Assembly (NCBI GenBank): GCA_039090855.1
Contig: CM077023.1
Coordinates: forward strand, 79,087,127 to 79,151,126
Length of the DNA: 64,000 nucleotides
Direction of reading: 5' to 3'
From: Macrothele yani
Lineage: Eukaryota; Arthropoda; Arachnida; Araneae; Macrothelidae
This document shows positions 44,220-55,167 of this stretch, in pieces (within the stretch, counting starts at the first letter, position 1; the number at the start of each line of letters is the position of its first letter). Made by a program: the position numbers and the translations under genes. Under the pieces are notes generated by a model that did no database searches, was not told the DNA's origin, and saw nothing but the letters and a program-made list of their open reading frames with translations.

Positions 44220-47200
44220 AACAAGAAACTGAAGGATAAAGTTGTAGAAGTTGAAAGTTCCTCTGACAGAGCTGCACGACTCGTTATCCAACTCTCGAGA
44301 AGATACCAGGCTCAGATTATTCAAACTTATGCACCCACCACAAGTCATGCTGAAGAAGAAATTGAAGAATTTTATGAGGAAATTCGTTATCTAAATAATA
44401 AAGGTAAGCAGCACTTGAAGATAATTATGGGAGATTTCAGTGCAAAAATAGGGCAACTGCAACAGAATGAAACTTCAGTAGGTAAATTCGGTCACGGCAA
44501 CAGAAACCAGCGTGGAAATACTCTCGTAGAGTTTGCAGAGGCAGAAGGGTTTTTCATCTTGAACTCCTTTTTCAAGAAAAAGCCACACAGGAAATGGACA
44601 TGGAGACATCCAAATGGGACGACAAGTGAAATTGATTTTATTAAGGTGGACCCCAAGTAATTTTGCTTCCTATACTTCCAATGGGAAAACTTCTGTACAC
44701 ATTTTCTTCACAATTAATACGTTTCCAAGGATGAAAATTTGAACATCGATTAAAATAACTTCATATTATAACTTGGAATACTTAATATTTTCTAAAACAT
44801 AACCGTTATTATATTAAAAATTAATAACGCTTCCTTTTGTGGTGTTGAAACCAGAATAAAGATGGCGCCACCTGTACTTTGGTGACGTCAGTAGACAAAC
44901 AAATGTTGGAGTGCATAATTATGATTATGTTTTAGAAAATATTAGGTATTCCAAGTTATAAAATGAAGCTATTTTAATCAATGTTCAAATTTTCATCCTT
45001 GAGAACGCATTAATTGTGAAGAAAATATGTACAGAAGTTTTCCCATTGGAAGTATAGGAAGCAAAATTACTTGAGGTCCACCTTAAGTGTAACAAAAAAT
45101 TCGTCATAGAAGACTGCAGTGCGCTAAACAAGTTCAACACAGGCAGTGACCATAGATTGGTGAGATGTAAGATGCACCTCAACACTAAACTCGAACGTAG
45201 CAAGCTCATAAGACAAACAAAATGTATTGACATAACCAACCTTAAAAAACACCATAATACCTTCAAATTGGAACTGAAGAACAGGTTCTCTGCTTTAGAA
45301 GGCCTAACATCGGAAGAAGTGGATATTTCTGAAGTTAACAGAAAAGTAACCAAAGCTCTTATGGAAACAGCAACAAAATTAGCTGGGTCTAAGAACAAAT
45401 TGCATGTGAACAAATTATCAGGAAAAACCAAAATGTTGATGCAAAAAGAAGAGTGATGAGGACAACTAAAGAAGATGTGACTTCCAGAGTGGAATATATA
45501 GAGCTATGCAAGACAGTACGAAAAAGTATCACTGAAGACGTAAGGAAATTCAACTGTGAACTAGTAAGGAAAGCAATTGAAAACAACCAAAGCCTAAAGA
45601 TAGCAAAGGGACATCTCAGTAAGGGAAAAAAACAGATTATGGCACTGAGAAAAGAAGATGGTTCTGTAACAAGAAATAGAGGCGAAATTTTGACAAGAGT
45701 GAAAGATTTCTACTCCAAATTATATGAAAGGGATGATACATGTACACCAGACATCATGAAAGGTACCAGTACCAGAGTTCTTCCAGTCCTTCCAGCAGAA
45801 GTTGCACATGCAATCAAGAACATGAAGCGGGGAAAAGCTCCAGGAGAAGATGGAATTACTGTAGACATCATACAAGAAGCAAGTGGAGAAATCGAAACAG
45901 TACTCGCCCAAATTTTCACTCGATGCCTTAATGAAGGGAAAATTCCTGAGGATTGGAACAACGCTACAATGATCTTGCTACATAAAAAAGGTGACATTGA
46001 GGATCTCAGGAACTACAGACCTATCAGCCTCCTATCAGTGGTTTAAAAAATCTTCACTAAAGTTCTTTCACACTGCTTGAAGGTGACACTGGACATGGCT
46101 CAACCGAGAGAACAAGCTGGATTCAGGAGTGGCTACAGCACAATAGATCATATCCACGTACTGAGAGAACTAATTGACTTCCATTGTGCATGGCTTTTAT
46201 CGATTATGAAAAAGCCTTTGATTCGGTGAAACCATCAGCAGTTGCAATGGCTCCGAAATCCTGCGGTATTGAAGATGCATACATTAATATTATTAATAAC
46301 ATCTATGAAAATGCAAGTGCAAAGATTCGGCTGTTTGAAAATACAACACACATAAAAATTGGAAAAGGAGTGAGACAAGGTGACACCATATCTCCGAAAC
46401 TCTTTAATGCCACATTGGAAAATGTCTTTCAATCACTGAACTGGGAAAACAAAAGGGATAAAGATTAATGGAGATTATCTAACCCACCTTCGTTTTGCTG
46501 ATGACATAGTCATTTTTGCAACTACCCCATCAGAGCTACAGAATATGATCCAGGAACTTACTGACAAGAGTAAAGAAGCGGGATTAAAAATGAACTTTCA
46601 GAAGACAAAAGTGATGTACAATGCTTTTACAAGAAATGAAGATTTATCGATTGATGGAGAAAAGCTGGAGATAACAGACACGTACATTTATCTTGGACAG
46701 CAGATATCAAGTGAGGGTCACATTGATGAAGAAATTAATCGGCGTACAAAACTTGCCTGGAGAGCTTTTGGAAGAAACAGCATAATTTTCAAGAGCAATA
46801 TGCCATCATGTCCTAAAAGAAAAGTGTTTGATCAATGCATCCTTCCAGTGCTTACGTATGGTGCAGAGACGTGGACCTTAGCTAAAAGAGACATACAAAG
46901 GCTGCAGACAACTCAAAGCAGCATGGAGAGGTGCATGCTTGGTGTAACCAGGAGAGATAAGAAGAGGAACACGTGGATCCGAAAAATGACAAGAGTGGAA
47001 GACATCATGATCAGAGTTAAATCCCTAAAATGGCAATGGGCTGGACATACTGCCAGAAGGACAGACCATCGATGGGCAGCTGAAATTTTAGATTGGATTC
47101 AAGGGACAGGAAAAGACCCAGAAGAAGACCACATGGAAGATGGGTGGATGAAATTCGAAAGTATGCGGGAGTGACATGGAGGAGACTGGCACAAGACAGA

Positions 47201-47240
47201 CCGTTGTGGAGGAAACTTGGGAGACCTTCGTCCAGCAGTG
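44220..47240 (+). pseudogene. RTE endonuclease/RT pseudogene (E1)
   Basis: The endonuclease part keeps IIQTYAPTTSH and the GDF-AKIG block, but the asparagine of GDFNAKIG is serine. Translation then runs into the MITE. RT parts follow in pieces: 45157-45456, 45453-46046 (ending at a TAT-to-TAA stop after SLLSVV), 46184-46468 after a deletion of about 19 bp near 46174, and 46545-47174 in the shifted last part. Several independent lesions mean no full product. Confidence 0.88.
44645..45082. mobile_element. MITE with about 160-bp inverted repeats, TTAA flanks
   Basis: 438 bp. Ends start GGTGGACC(C/T)CAAGTAATT on both sides in inverted orientation and match over about 160 bp (44645-44806 with 44922-45082). 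TTAA lies directly outside each end (44641-44644, 45083-45086). The intact RTE copies read TTATTATGTGTAAC at this site, so one TTAA is a duplication, as for piggyBac-type insertion; a TA duplication with A-starting ends fits equally well. Non-coding. Confidence 0.88.
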
Positions 47241-47275
47241 GATTGATAATGGTTGACAATGATGATGATGATGAT

Positions 47276-47296
47276 GATATATATATATATATATAT
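47276..47296. repeat. AT run joining E1 and E2
   Basis: Alternating AT between the GATGAT tail of E1 and the 5' leader of E2. Confidence 0.85.
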
Positions 47297-50200
47297 CCTC
47301 TCCTTGACAACTGTCAACCCCGCCTTCTCGTGGTGCATCCTGTTCCCACTAAAGGGGCTCTGACGACCGCCCATAGCGGTATAACTATACCATCGGGATT
47401 AGAGGAAATTCTATCCCACACTCACCAACCCGCTTGGCCAGCGTAGTGAGTTATGGCCAAACCCTCCAAAATGATTCCACAACTTAAATCTTGGCCCTCA
47501 GTCTCCGGCAGCTGGAATGTACCTGGCCAAGGCAGCGGCCAGTGCGACATGAAGGCAGAGGGTGCTAAGAATCCCCGGAGGACCGGACTAGGCTGCCATC
47601 TGATGCTGACCTTGGCTACTTACAATGGACGCTCCCTATCTTCTGATTCAAGGCTTCTTGAATTGGAAGAGGAACTACAAAGGATCAAGTGGGACATCGT
47701 GGGGCTAAGTGAGGTAAGGAGAAAAGGAGAAGATCTCATCGAACTGAAAAGTGGACATCTCTTCTACTATCGTGGGACAGATACTGGCAGAACTAGTGGT
47801 GTTGGATTTATAATAAACAAGAAACTGAAGGATAAAGTTGTAGAAGTTGAAAGTTCCTCTGACAGAGCTGCACGACTTGTTATCCAACTCTCGAAAAGAT
47901 ACCACGCTCAGATTATTCAAACTTATGCACCCACCACAAGTCATCCTGGAGAAGAAATTGAAGAATTTTATGAGGAAATTTGTCGTCTAAATAATAAAGG
48001 TAAGCAGCACTTGAAAATAATTATGGGAGATTTCAATGCAAAAATAGGGCAACGGCAACATAATGAAACTTCAGTAGGTAAATTCGGTCATGGCAACAGA
48101 AACCAGCGTGGAAATACTCTCGTTGAGTTTGCAGAGGCAGAAGGGTTTTTCATCTTGAACTCCTTCTTCAAGAAAAAGCCACACAGGAAATGGACATGGA
48201 GACATCCAAATGGGACGACAAGTGAAATTGATTTTATTATGTGTAACAAAAAATTCGTCATAGAAGACTGCAGTGTGCTAAACTAGTTCAACACAGGTAG
48301 TGACCATAGATTGGTGAGATGTAAGATGCACCTCAACACTAAACTTGAACGTGGCAAGCTCATAAGACAAACAAAATCTATTGACATAACCAACCTTAAA
48401 AAACACCATAATACCTTCAAGTTAGAACTGAAGAACAGGTTCTCTGCTTTAGAAGGCCTAACATCGGAAGAAGTGGACATCTCTGAAGTTAACAGAAAAG
48501 TAACCAAAGCTCTTATGGAAACAGCAACAAAATTAGCTGGGTCTAAGAACAAGTTGCATGTGAACAAATTATCAGGAAAAACCAAAATGTTGATGCAAAA
48601 AAAGAAGAGAGATGAGGACAACTAAAGAAGATGTGACTTCCAAAGTGGAATATATAGAGCTATGCAAGACAGTAAGAAAAAGTATCACTGAAGACGTAAG
48701 GAAATTCAACTGTGAACTAGTGAGGAAAGCAATTGAAAACAACCAAAGCCTAAAATTGGCAAAGGGACATCTCAGTAAGGGAAGAAAACAGATTATGGCA
48801 CTGAGAAAAGAAGATGGTTCTGTAACAAGAAATAGAGGCGAAATTTTGACAAGAGTGAAAGATTTCTACTCCAAATTATATGAAAGGGATGATACATGCA
48901 CTCCAGACATCATGAAAGATACCAGTACCAGAGTTCCTCCAGTCCTTCCAGCAGAAGTTGCACATGCAATCAAGAACATGAAGCGGGGAAAGCTCCAGGA
49001 GAAGATGGAATTACTGTAGACATCATACAAGAAGCAAGTGGAGAAATCGAAACAGTACTCGCCCAAATTTTCACTCGATGCCTTAATGAAGGAAAGATTC
49101 CTGAGGATTGGAACACCGCTACAATGATCCTGCTACATAAGAAAGGTGACATTGAAGATCTCGGAAACTACAGACCTATCAGCCTCCTATCAGTAGTTTA
49201 TAAGATCTTCACTAAAGTTCTTTCACACCGCTTGAAGGTAACACTGGACATGGCTCAACCGAGAGAACAAGCTGGATTCAGGAGTGGCTACAGCACAATA
49301 GATCATATCCACGTGCTGAGAGAACTAATTGAAAGAGCGAGGGAATATGAACTTCCATTGTGCATGGCTTTTATCGATTATGAAAAAGCCTTTGATTCGG
49401 TGAAACCATCAGCAGGTACAATGGCTCTGAAAACCTGCGGTATTGAAGATGCATACATTAATATTATTAATAACATCTATGAAAACGCAAGTGCAAAGAT
49501 TCGGCTGTTTGAAAATACAACACACGTAAAAATTGGAAAGGGAGTGAGACAAGGTGACACCATATCTCCGAAGCTCTTTAATGCCACATTGGAAAATGTT
49601 TTTCAGTTGCTGAGCTGGGAAAGCAAGGGGATAAAGATTAATGGAGATTATCTAACCCACCTTCGTTTTGCTGATGACGTAGTCATTTTTGCAACTACCC
49701 CATCAGAGCTGCAGAGTATGATCCAGGAACTTGCTGACAAGAGTAAAGAAGTGGGATTAAAAATGAACTTTCAGAAGACAAAAGTGATGTTCAATGCTTT
49801 TACAAGAAATGAAGATTTATCGATTGATGGAGAAAAGCTGGAGATAACAGACACGTACGTTTATCTTGGACAGCAGATATCAAGTGAGGGTCACATTGAT
49901 GAAGAAATTAATCGGCGTACAAAACTTGCCTGGAGAGCTTTTGGAAGAAACAGCATAATTTTCAAGAGCAATATGCCATTATGTCTTAAAAGAAAAGTGT
50001 TTGATCAATGCATCCTTCCAGTGCTTACGTATGGTGCAGAGACGTGGACCTTAACTAAAAGAGACATACAAAGGCTGCAGACAACTCAAAGAAGCATGGA
50101 GAGGTGCATGCTTGGTGTAACCAGGAGAGATAAGAAGAGGAACTCGTGGATCCGAAAAATGACAAGAGTGGAAGACATCATGATCAGAGTTAAATCCTGA

Positions 50201-50446
50201 AATGGCAATGGGCTGGACATACTGCCAGAAGGACAGACCATCGATGGACAGCTGAAATTTTAGATTGGATTCCAAGGGACAGGAAAAGACCCAGAAGAAG
50301 ACCACATGGGAGATGGGTGGATGAAATTCGAAAGTATGCAGGGGTGACATGGAGGAGACTGGCACAAGACAGACCGTTGTGGAGGAAACTTGGGGAGACC
50401 TTCGTCCAGCAGTGGATTGATAATGGTTGACAATGATGATGATGAT
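47297..50446 (+). mobile_element. RTE LINE E2, nearly full length
   Basis: About 3.15 kb: 5' leader from CCTCTCCTTGACA, start codon at 47453, endonuclease, reverse transcriptase, C-terminal basic region, and a GATGATGAT tail. It lacks only about 20 nt of the longest leader seen (1130). It is the reference copy for the family. Several point lesions break its frame. Confidence 0.93.
47453..50430 (+). pseudogene. RTE ORF2-like polyprotein (E2), endonuclease + RT
   Basis: From MAKPSKMI at 47453, 277 codons encode an apurinic/exonuclease-endonuclease-phosphatase domain: N58 in YNGRS, E87 in LSEVR, Y158-P160 in QTYAP, D193 and N195 in GDFNAKIG, then SEIDFI. The family is best known from BovB/CFDP2-like RTE endonucleases. 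A TAG at 48284 stops it just before the SDH catalytic block. Frame shifts at about 48600, 48990 and 50196 split the rest; 48896-50200 keeps an RT with PREQAGFRSGYSTIDHI, FIDYEKAFDSV and LRFADDVVIF. Each lesion is small, so the copy is relatively young. Confidence 0.92.
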
Positions 50447-50466
50447 ATATATATATATACGACGTA

Positions 50467-52727
50467 CAGGAAATGGACATGGAGACATCCAATTGGAACG
50501 ACAAGTGAAATTGATTTTATTATGTGTAACAAAAAATTCGTCATCGAAGACTGCAGTGTGCTGAACAAGTTCAACACAGGTAGTGACCATAGATTGGTGA
50601 GATGTAAGATGCACCTCAACACTAAACTGGAACGTGGCAAGCTCATAAGACAAACAAAATGTATTGGCATAACCAACCTTAAAAAACACCATAATACTTT
50701 CAAGTTGGAACTGAAGAACAGATTCTCTGCTTTAGAAGGCCTAACATCGGAAGAAGTGGATATTTCGGAAGTTAACAGAAAAGTAACCAAAGCTCTAATG
50801 GAAACAGCAACAAAATTAGCTGGGTCTAAGAACAAGTTGCATGTGAACAAATTATCAGGAAAAACCAAAATGTTGATGCAAAAAAGAAGAGAGATGAGGA
50901 CAACTAAAGAAGATGTGACTTCCAAAGTGGAATATATAGAGCTATGCAAGACAACACGAAAAAGTATCACTGAAGACGTAAGGAAATTCAACTGTGAGCT
51001 AGTGAGGAAAGCAATTGAAAACAACCAAAGCCTTAAGATAGCAAAGGGACATCTCAGTAAGGGAAGAAAACAGATTATGGCTCTGAGAAAAGAAGATGGT
51101 TCTATAACAAGAAATAGAGGCGAAATTTTGACAAGAGTGAAAGATTTCTACTCCAAATTATATGAAAGGGATGATACATGTACTCCAGACATCATGAAAG
51201 GTACCAGAGTTCTTCCAGTCCTCCCAGCAGAAGTTGCTCATGCAATCAAGAACATGAAGCGGGGGAAAGCTCCAGGAGAAGATGGAATTACTATAGACAT
51301 CATACAAGAAGCAAGTGGAGAAATCGAAACAGTACTCGCCCAAATTTTCACTCGATGCCTTAATGAAGGGAAGATTCCTGAGGATTGGAACAATGCTACA
51401 ATGATCCTGCTACATAAAAAAGGTGACATTGAGGATCTCAGGAACTACAGACCTATCAGCCTCCTATCAGTGGTTTATAAAATCTTCACTAAAGTTCTTT
51501 CACACCGCTTGAAGGTAACACTGGACATGGCTCAACCGAGAGAACAAGCTGGATTCAGGAGTGGCTACAGCACAATAGATCATATCCACGTACTGAGAGA
51601 ACTAATTGAAAGAGCGAGGGAATATGAACTTCCATTGTGCATGGCTTTTATCGATTATGAAAAAGCCTTTGATTCGGTGAAACCATCAGCAATTACCACG
51701 GCTCTGAAATCCTGCGGTATTGAAGATGCATACATTAATATTATTAATAACATCTATGAAAATGCAAGTGTAAAGATTCGGCTGTTTGAAAATACAACAC
51801 ACATAAAAATTGGAAAGGGAGTGAGACAAGGTGACACCATATCTCCGAAGCTCTTTAATGCCACATTGGAAAATGTCTTTCAATCACTGAACTGGGAAAA
51901 CAAAGGGATAAAGATTAATGGAGATTATCTAACCCACCTTCGTTTTGCTGATGACGTAGTCATTTTTGAAACTACCCCTTCAGAGCTGCAGAGTATGATC
52001 CAGGAACTTGCTGACAAGAGTAAAGAAGTGGGATTAAAAATGAACTTTCAGAAGACAAAAGTGATGTTCAATGCTTTTACAAGAAATGAAGATTTATCGA
52101 TTGATGGAGAAAAACTGGAGATAACAGATACGTATGTTTATCTTGGACAGCAGATATCAAGTGAGGGTCACATTGATGAAGAAATTAATCGGCGTACAAA
52201 ACTTGCCTTTAGAGCTTTTGGAAGAAACAGCATAATTTTCAAGAGCAATATGCCATTATGTCTTAAAAGAAAAGTGTTTGATCAATGCATCCTTCCAGTG
52301 CTTACGTATGGTGCAGAGACGTGGACCTTAACTAAAAGAGACATACAAAGGCTGCAGACAACTCAAAGAAGCATGGAGAGGTGCATGCTTGGTATAACCA
52401 GGAGAGATAAGAAGAGAAACTCGTGGATCCGAAAAATGACGAGAGTGGAAGACATCATGATCAGGGTTAAATCCCTGAAATGGCAATGGGCTGGACATAC
52501 TGCCAGAAGGACAGACCATAGATGGACAGCCGAAATTTTAGATTGGATTCCAAGGGACAGGAAAAGACCCAGAAAAAGACCACATGGGAGATGGGTGGAT
52601 GAAATTCGTAAATATGCGGGAGTGACATGGAGGAGACTGGCACAAGACAGACCGTTGTGGAGGAAACTTGGGGAGACCTTCGTCCAGCAGTGGATTGATA
52701 ATGGTTGACAATGATGATGATGATGAT
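50467..52727 (+). mobile_element. RTE LINE E3, 5' truncated with clear target duplication
   Basis: 2.26 kb, starting within the end of the endonuclease domain and finishing with a GATGATGAT tail. ATACGACGTA is present on both sides (50457-50466 and 52728-52737), a 10-bp target-site duplication. It lies directly in the AT-rich stretch that follows the E2 tail. Confidence 0.93.
50468..52708 (+). CDS. RTE reverse transcriptase, longest intact ORF (partial)
   Basis: About 746 element-derived residues; the open frame actually begins at 50390 in the E2 tail, so the first 26 residues are read-through junk and the natural start is missing. Contents in order: end of the endonuclease (SEIDFI, GSDHRLVRCKM), a lysine-rich linker, RT fingers (RNYRPISLLSVVYKIFTK, GFRSGYSTIDH), palm FIDYEKAFDSV, catalytic FADD near residue 520 of the frame, thumb, and a basic C-terminus (HGRWVDEIRKYAG, QQWIDNG). 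Catalytic RT residues look intact but the endonuclease is gone, so it cannot act alone. Confidence 0.9.
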   Translation, partial: RKWTWRHPIGTTSEIDFIMCNKKFVIEDCSVLNKFNTGSDHRLVRCKMHLNTKLERGKLIRQTKCIGITNLKKHHNTFKLELKNRFSALEGLTSEEVDISEVNRKVTKALMETATKLAGSKNKLHVNKLSGKTKMLMQKRREMRTTKEDVTSKVEYIELCKTTRKSITEDVRKFNCELVRKAIENNQSLKIAKGHLSKGRKQIMALRKEDGSITRNRGEILTRVKDFYSKLYERDDTCTPDIMKGTRVLPVLPAEVAHAIKNMKRGKAPGEDGITIDIIQEASGEIETVLAQIFTRCLNEGKIPEDWNNATMILLHKKGDIEDLRNYRPISLLSVVYKIFTKVLSHRLKVTLDMAQPREQAGFRSGYSTIDHIHVLRELIERAREYELPLCMAFIDYEKAFDSVKPSAITTALKSCGIEDAYINIINNIYENASVKIRLFENTTHIKIGKGVRQGDTISPKLFNATLENVFQSLNWENKGIKINGDYLTHLRFADDVVIFETTPSELQSMIQELADKSKEVGLKMNFQKTKVMFNAFTRNEDLSIDGEKLEITDTYVYLGQQISSEGHIDEEINRRTKLAFRAFGRNSIIFKSNMPLCLKRKVFDQCILPVLTYGAETWTLTKRDIQRLQTTQRSMERCMLGITRRDKKRNSWIRKMTRVEDIMIRVKSLKWQWAGHTARRTDHRWTAEILDWIPRDRKRPRKRPHGRWVDEIRKYAGVTWRRLAQDRPLWRKLGETFVQQWIDNG

Positions 52728-52742
52728 ATACGACGTATATAT

Positions 52743-53736
52743 CGGTATTGAAGATGCATACATTAATATGATTAATAACATCTATAAAAATGCAAGTGCA
52801 AAGATTCGGCTGTTTGAGAATACCGCACACATAAAAGTTGGAAAGGGAGTGAGACAAGTTGACACCATATCTCCCAAGCTCATTAATGCCGCATTGGAAA
52901 ATGTCTTTCAATCACTGAACTGGGAAAACAAAGTTATAAAGATGAATGGAGATTTTCTAACTCACCTTCGTTTTGCTGAAGACGTAGTCATTTTTGCAAC
53001 TATCCCATCAGAGCTGCAGAGTATGATCCAGGAACTTGCTGACAAGAGTAAAGAAGTGGGATTAAAAATGAACTTTCGGAAGAGAAAAGTGATGTACAAT
53101 GCTTTCACAAGAAATGAAGATTTATCGATTGATGGGGAAAAGCTGGAGATAACCAATACCTACATTTATATTGGACAGCAGATATCAAGTGAGGGTCATA
53201 TTGATGAAGAAATTAATCGGCGTATGAAACTAGCCGGGAAAGCATTTGGAAGAAACTGTGTAATTTTCAAGAGCAATATGGCAATATGTCTTAAAAGGGA
53301 AGTGTTTAAACAATGCATCCTTCAAGTGCTTACATATAGTGCAGAGACGTGGACCTTAACTAAAAGAGACATACAAAGGCTGCAGACAACTCAAAGCAGC
53401 ATGGAGAGATGCATGTTTGGTGTAACTAGGTGAGATAAGAAGAGGAACTCGTGGATGAGAAAAATGACAAGAGTGGAAGACATCATGACCAGAGTAAAAT
53501 TCCTGAAATGGCAATGGGCTGGACATATTGCCAGAAGGACAGACCATCGATGGACAGCGGAAATTTTAGACTGGATTCCAAGGGACAGGAAAAGACTCAG
53601 AAGAAGACTACATGGGAGATGTGCGGATGAAATTCGAAAGTATGCTGGAATAACATGGAGGAGACTGGCACAAGACAGGCCGTTGTGGAAGAGGCTTGGA
53701 GAGACCTTCGTCCAGCAGTGGATTGATAATGGTTGA
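52743..53736 (+). pseudogene. RTE RT C-terminal pseudogene (E4)
   Basis: Two open pieces, to 53433 and 53455-53736, are separated by an AGA-to-TGA stop. The catalytic box reads FAEDVVIF where the other copies have FADD: the first catalytic aspartate is glutamate. Several other family-invariant residues differ (RQVDTISPKLINA in place of RQGDTISPKLFNA), which fits an older copy drifting without selection. Confidence 0.85.
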
Positions 53737-53750
53737 CAATGATGATGATG
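52743..53750 (+). mobile_element. RTE LINE E4, 3' kilobase only
   Basis: Starts GGTATTGAAGATGCATAC in the RT palm and ends with GATGATGATG at 53750. It is more diverged than E2 and E3. A hAT element is inserted at once after its tail. Confidence 0.9.
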
Positions 53751-53758
53751 ATATATAG

Positions 53759-54519
53759 CAGGGCCGTAACTACCGGGAGGGCAGGGAAGGTGGTTGGCCT
53801 ACCAGAATGGTCATTCCAGGGACGTAAATTCATGCTCTGAGCTATGTAAAAAATAGAAATTGTAACTAAAAGAGAAAGTTACACCCTTTACTATTTTCTT
53901 TTTAAATACTTTAGTTAGTCTCAAACAGTATTCCATGTAGTTGACCAGGGTACAGAGTAACATGCACTATGAGGTACGAACATCTCATATCCATAAAGGG
54001 AATTTTCAAAAACAGTGAATGGAGGCATACAAAACAATATGCTGCTATGCCTAACCTTCATGACATTTCCGAACATGACGTTGGGATGAAGAACTAATTA
54101 ATCATGTGTGCTCTGTAGTAGAAAGTTCTCTGACTGTTTGACCTTGAACGGATTTTTTCCAAGCCCTACCGTTAAAGCTTCTTCCTACTGTTACGTCCAC
54201 TATCCGATGCTCATTCGTTCTGCCCTGGTTTGTTTTCCATTCTACATTTCTTTGTAGTGCGTGTTGTCGGCGTTCACATGAGCTTTACACTTTACTTGAT
54301 ATTTACAACCTGTGATTAATGGGTATTTTCCTAGTTTTTACATTTTTAATAAATTTATGTCGAAAACCTGAAGTACGATTTTTGAACGATCATGATACTT
54401 TTCTACAACGGCGGTGTGTGAGAAACTAAAAACCACATTTTATTATATTTGAGAGGAACTCGAAGGGGCGCAATTTCAAGTCTCGCCCTCCCAGATAACA
54501 AAAGCTTGCTACGGTCCTG
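53759..54519. mobile_element. Non-autonomous hAT element with 8-bp duplication
   Basis: Ends CAGGGCCGTAACTACC and, inverted, CAGGACCGTAGCAAGC. ATATATAG (53751-53758) and ATAGATAG (54520-54527) flank it as an 8-bp target duplication with one difference, the hAT hallmark. The 761-bp body shows no transposase. A related end (CAGGGCCGTAGCTAGC) occurs at 60959. Confidence 0.85.
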
Positions 54520-54559
54520 ATAGATAGAATACATCATCCCCAATTTCTTTTTAAGACAA

Positions 54560-54741
54560 TAACGTTTTGTGATAGATAATGTTAAGCTCAAATGAAGTTA
54601 ACGATTCTTATTCACAAGTACCAAAATAATTATTCTTTCTTTCCAAATAATCCAGTCAAAGAGGATACGAGAAATAGTGGGTCAGTTTTGAGTGGTCGAC
54701 CGAGAAATATCCCGTTGTCCCGGTGGGCCAATCCGCCTCTG
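54560..54741 (-). mobile_element. hAT-like repeat D, uninterrupted copy
   Basis: Minus-strand start CAGAGGCGGATTGGCCCACC at 54741. It matches 10190-10543 without the SINE found there. Confidence 0.65.
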
Positions 54742-54779
54742 TTCGTGAGTACCTCTTACTAACTTTTCTGGCCACTATA

Positions 54780-55140
54780 GATGCACCTCTTCATGCTTCT
54801 TTGAGTTGTATGCAGCCTCTGAATGTCTCTCTTAGGTAATGCCCATATCTGTAATCCATAGGTCAAAAGTGGAAGGATGCATTTAGAATAAACATAATGA
54901 CAGATTGCTCTTCAAAACTATAGTTTCTTCAAATGCCTCCAACCAAGTCTAGCACGCCTATTATTTTCTTCTTCGATCTGGCCCTTGCTTGATATCTACT
55001 GTCCGAGGTAAATGTTGGCATTTATTACTTCTAGATTTGCTCCATCAACCGCTAAATCTTCATTTCTTGTAAAAGCACTGCACATCAATTTTGTTTCCTG
55101 TAAGTTTATTTATGAGCCCGTTTCTTTACTCTTGGATAGT
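54780..55140 (-). mobile_element. Old RTE fragment, RT thumb region
   Basis: Diverged minus-strand sequence matching the RTE block from FQKTKVM-NAFTRNEDLS to SMERCM, e.g. CTTCATTTCTTGTAAAAGCA and GATATCTACTGTCC. Several indels; non-coding. Confidence 0.75.
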
Positions 55141-55167
55141 CCTTAGTATTCAAAGCATATTGTTCTA

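Larger units (their letters stand above)
44213..47279 (+). mobile_element. RTE LINE E1, 5' truncated, holding a MITE
   Basis: Begins inside the endonuclease (AATAAACAAGAAACTGAAGG) and runs to the C-terminus and a GATGATGAT tail. A 438-bp MITE sits at 44645-45082. After its tail, an AT run leads straight into E2. AT-rich sequence also flanks the 5' side (TATATGTATATATAT). Confidence 0.9.

Noticed and set aside
50051..52911. Large antisense open frames over the RTE array (up to 254 residues)
   Set aside because: They mirror the RT coding strand, recur identically wherever RTE is present, and have no family motifs of their own.
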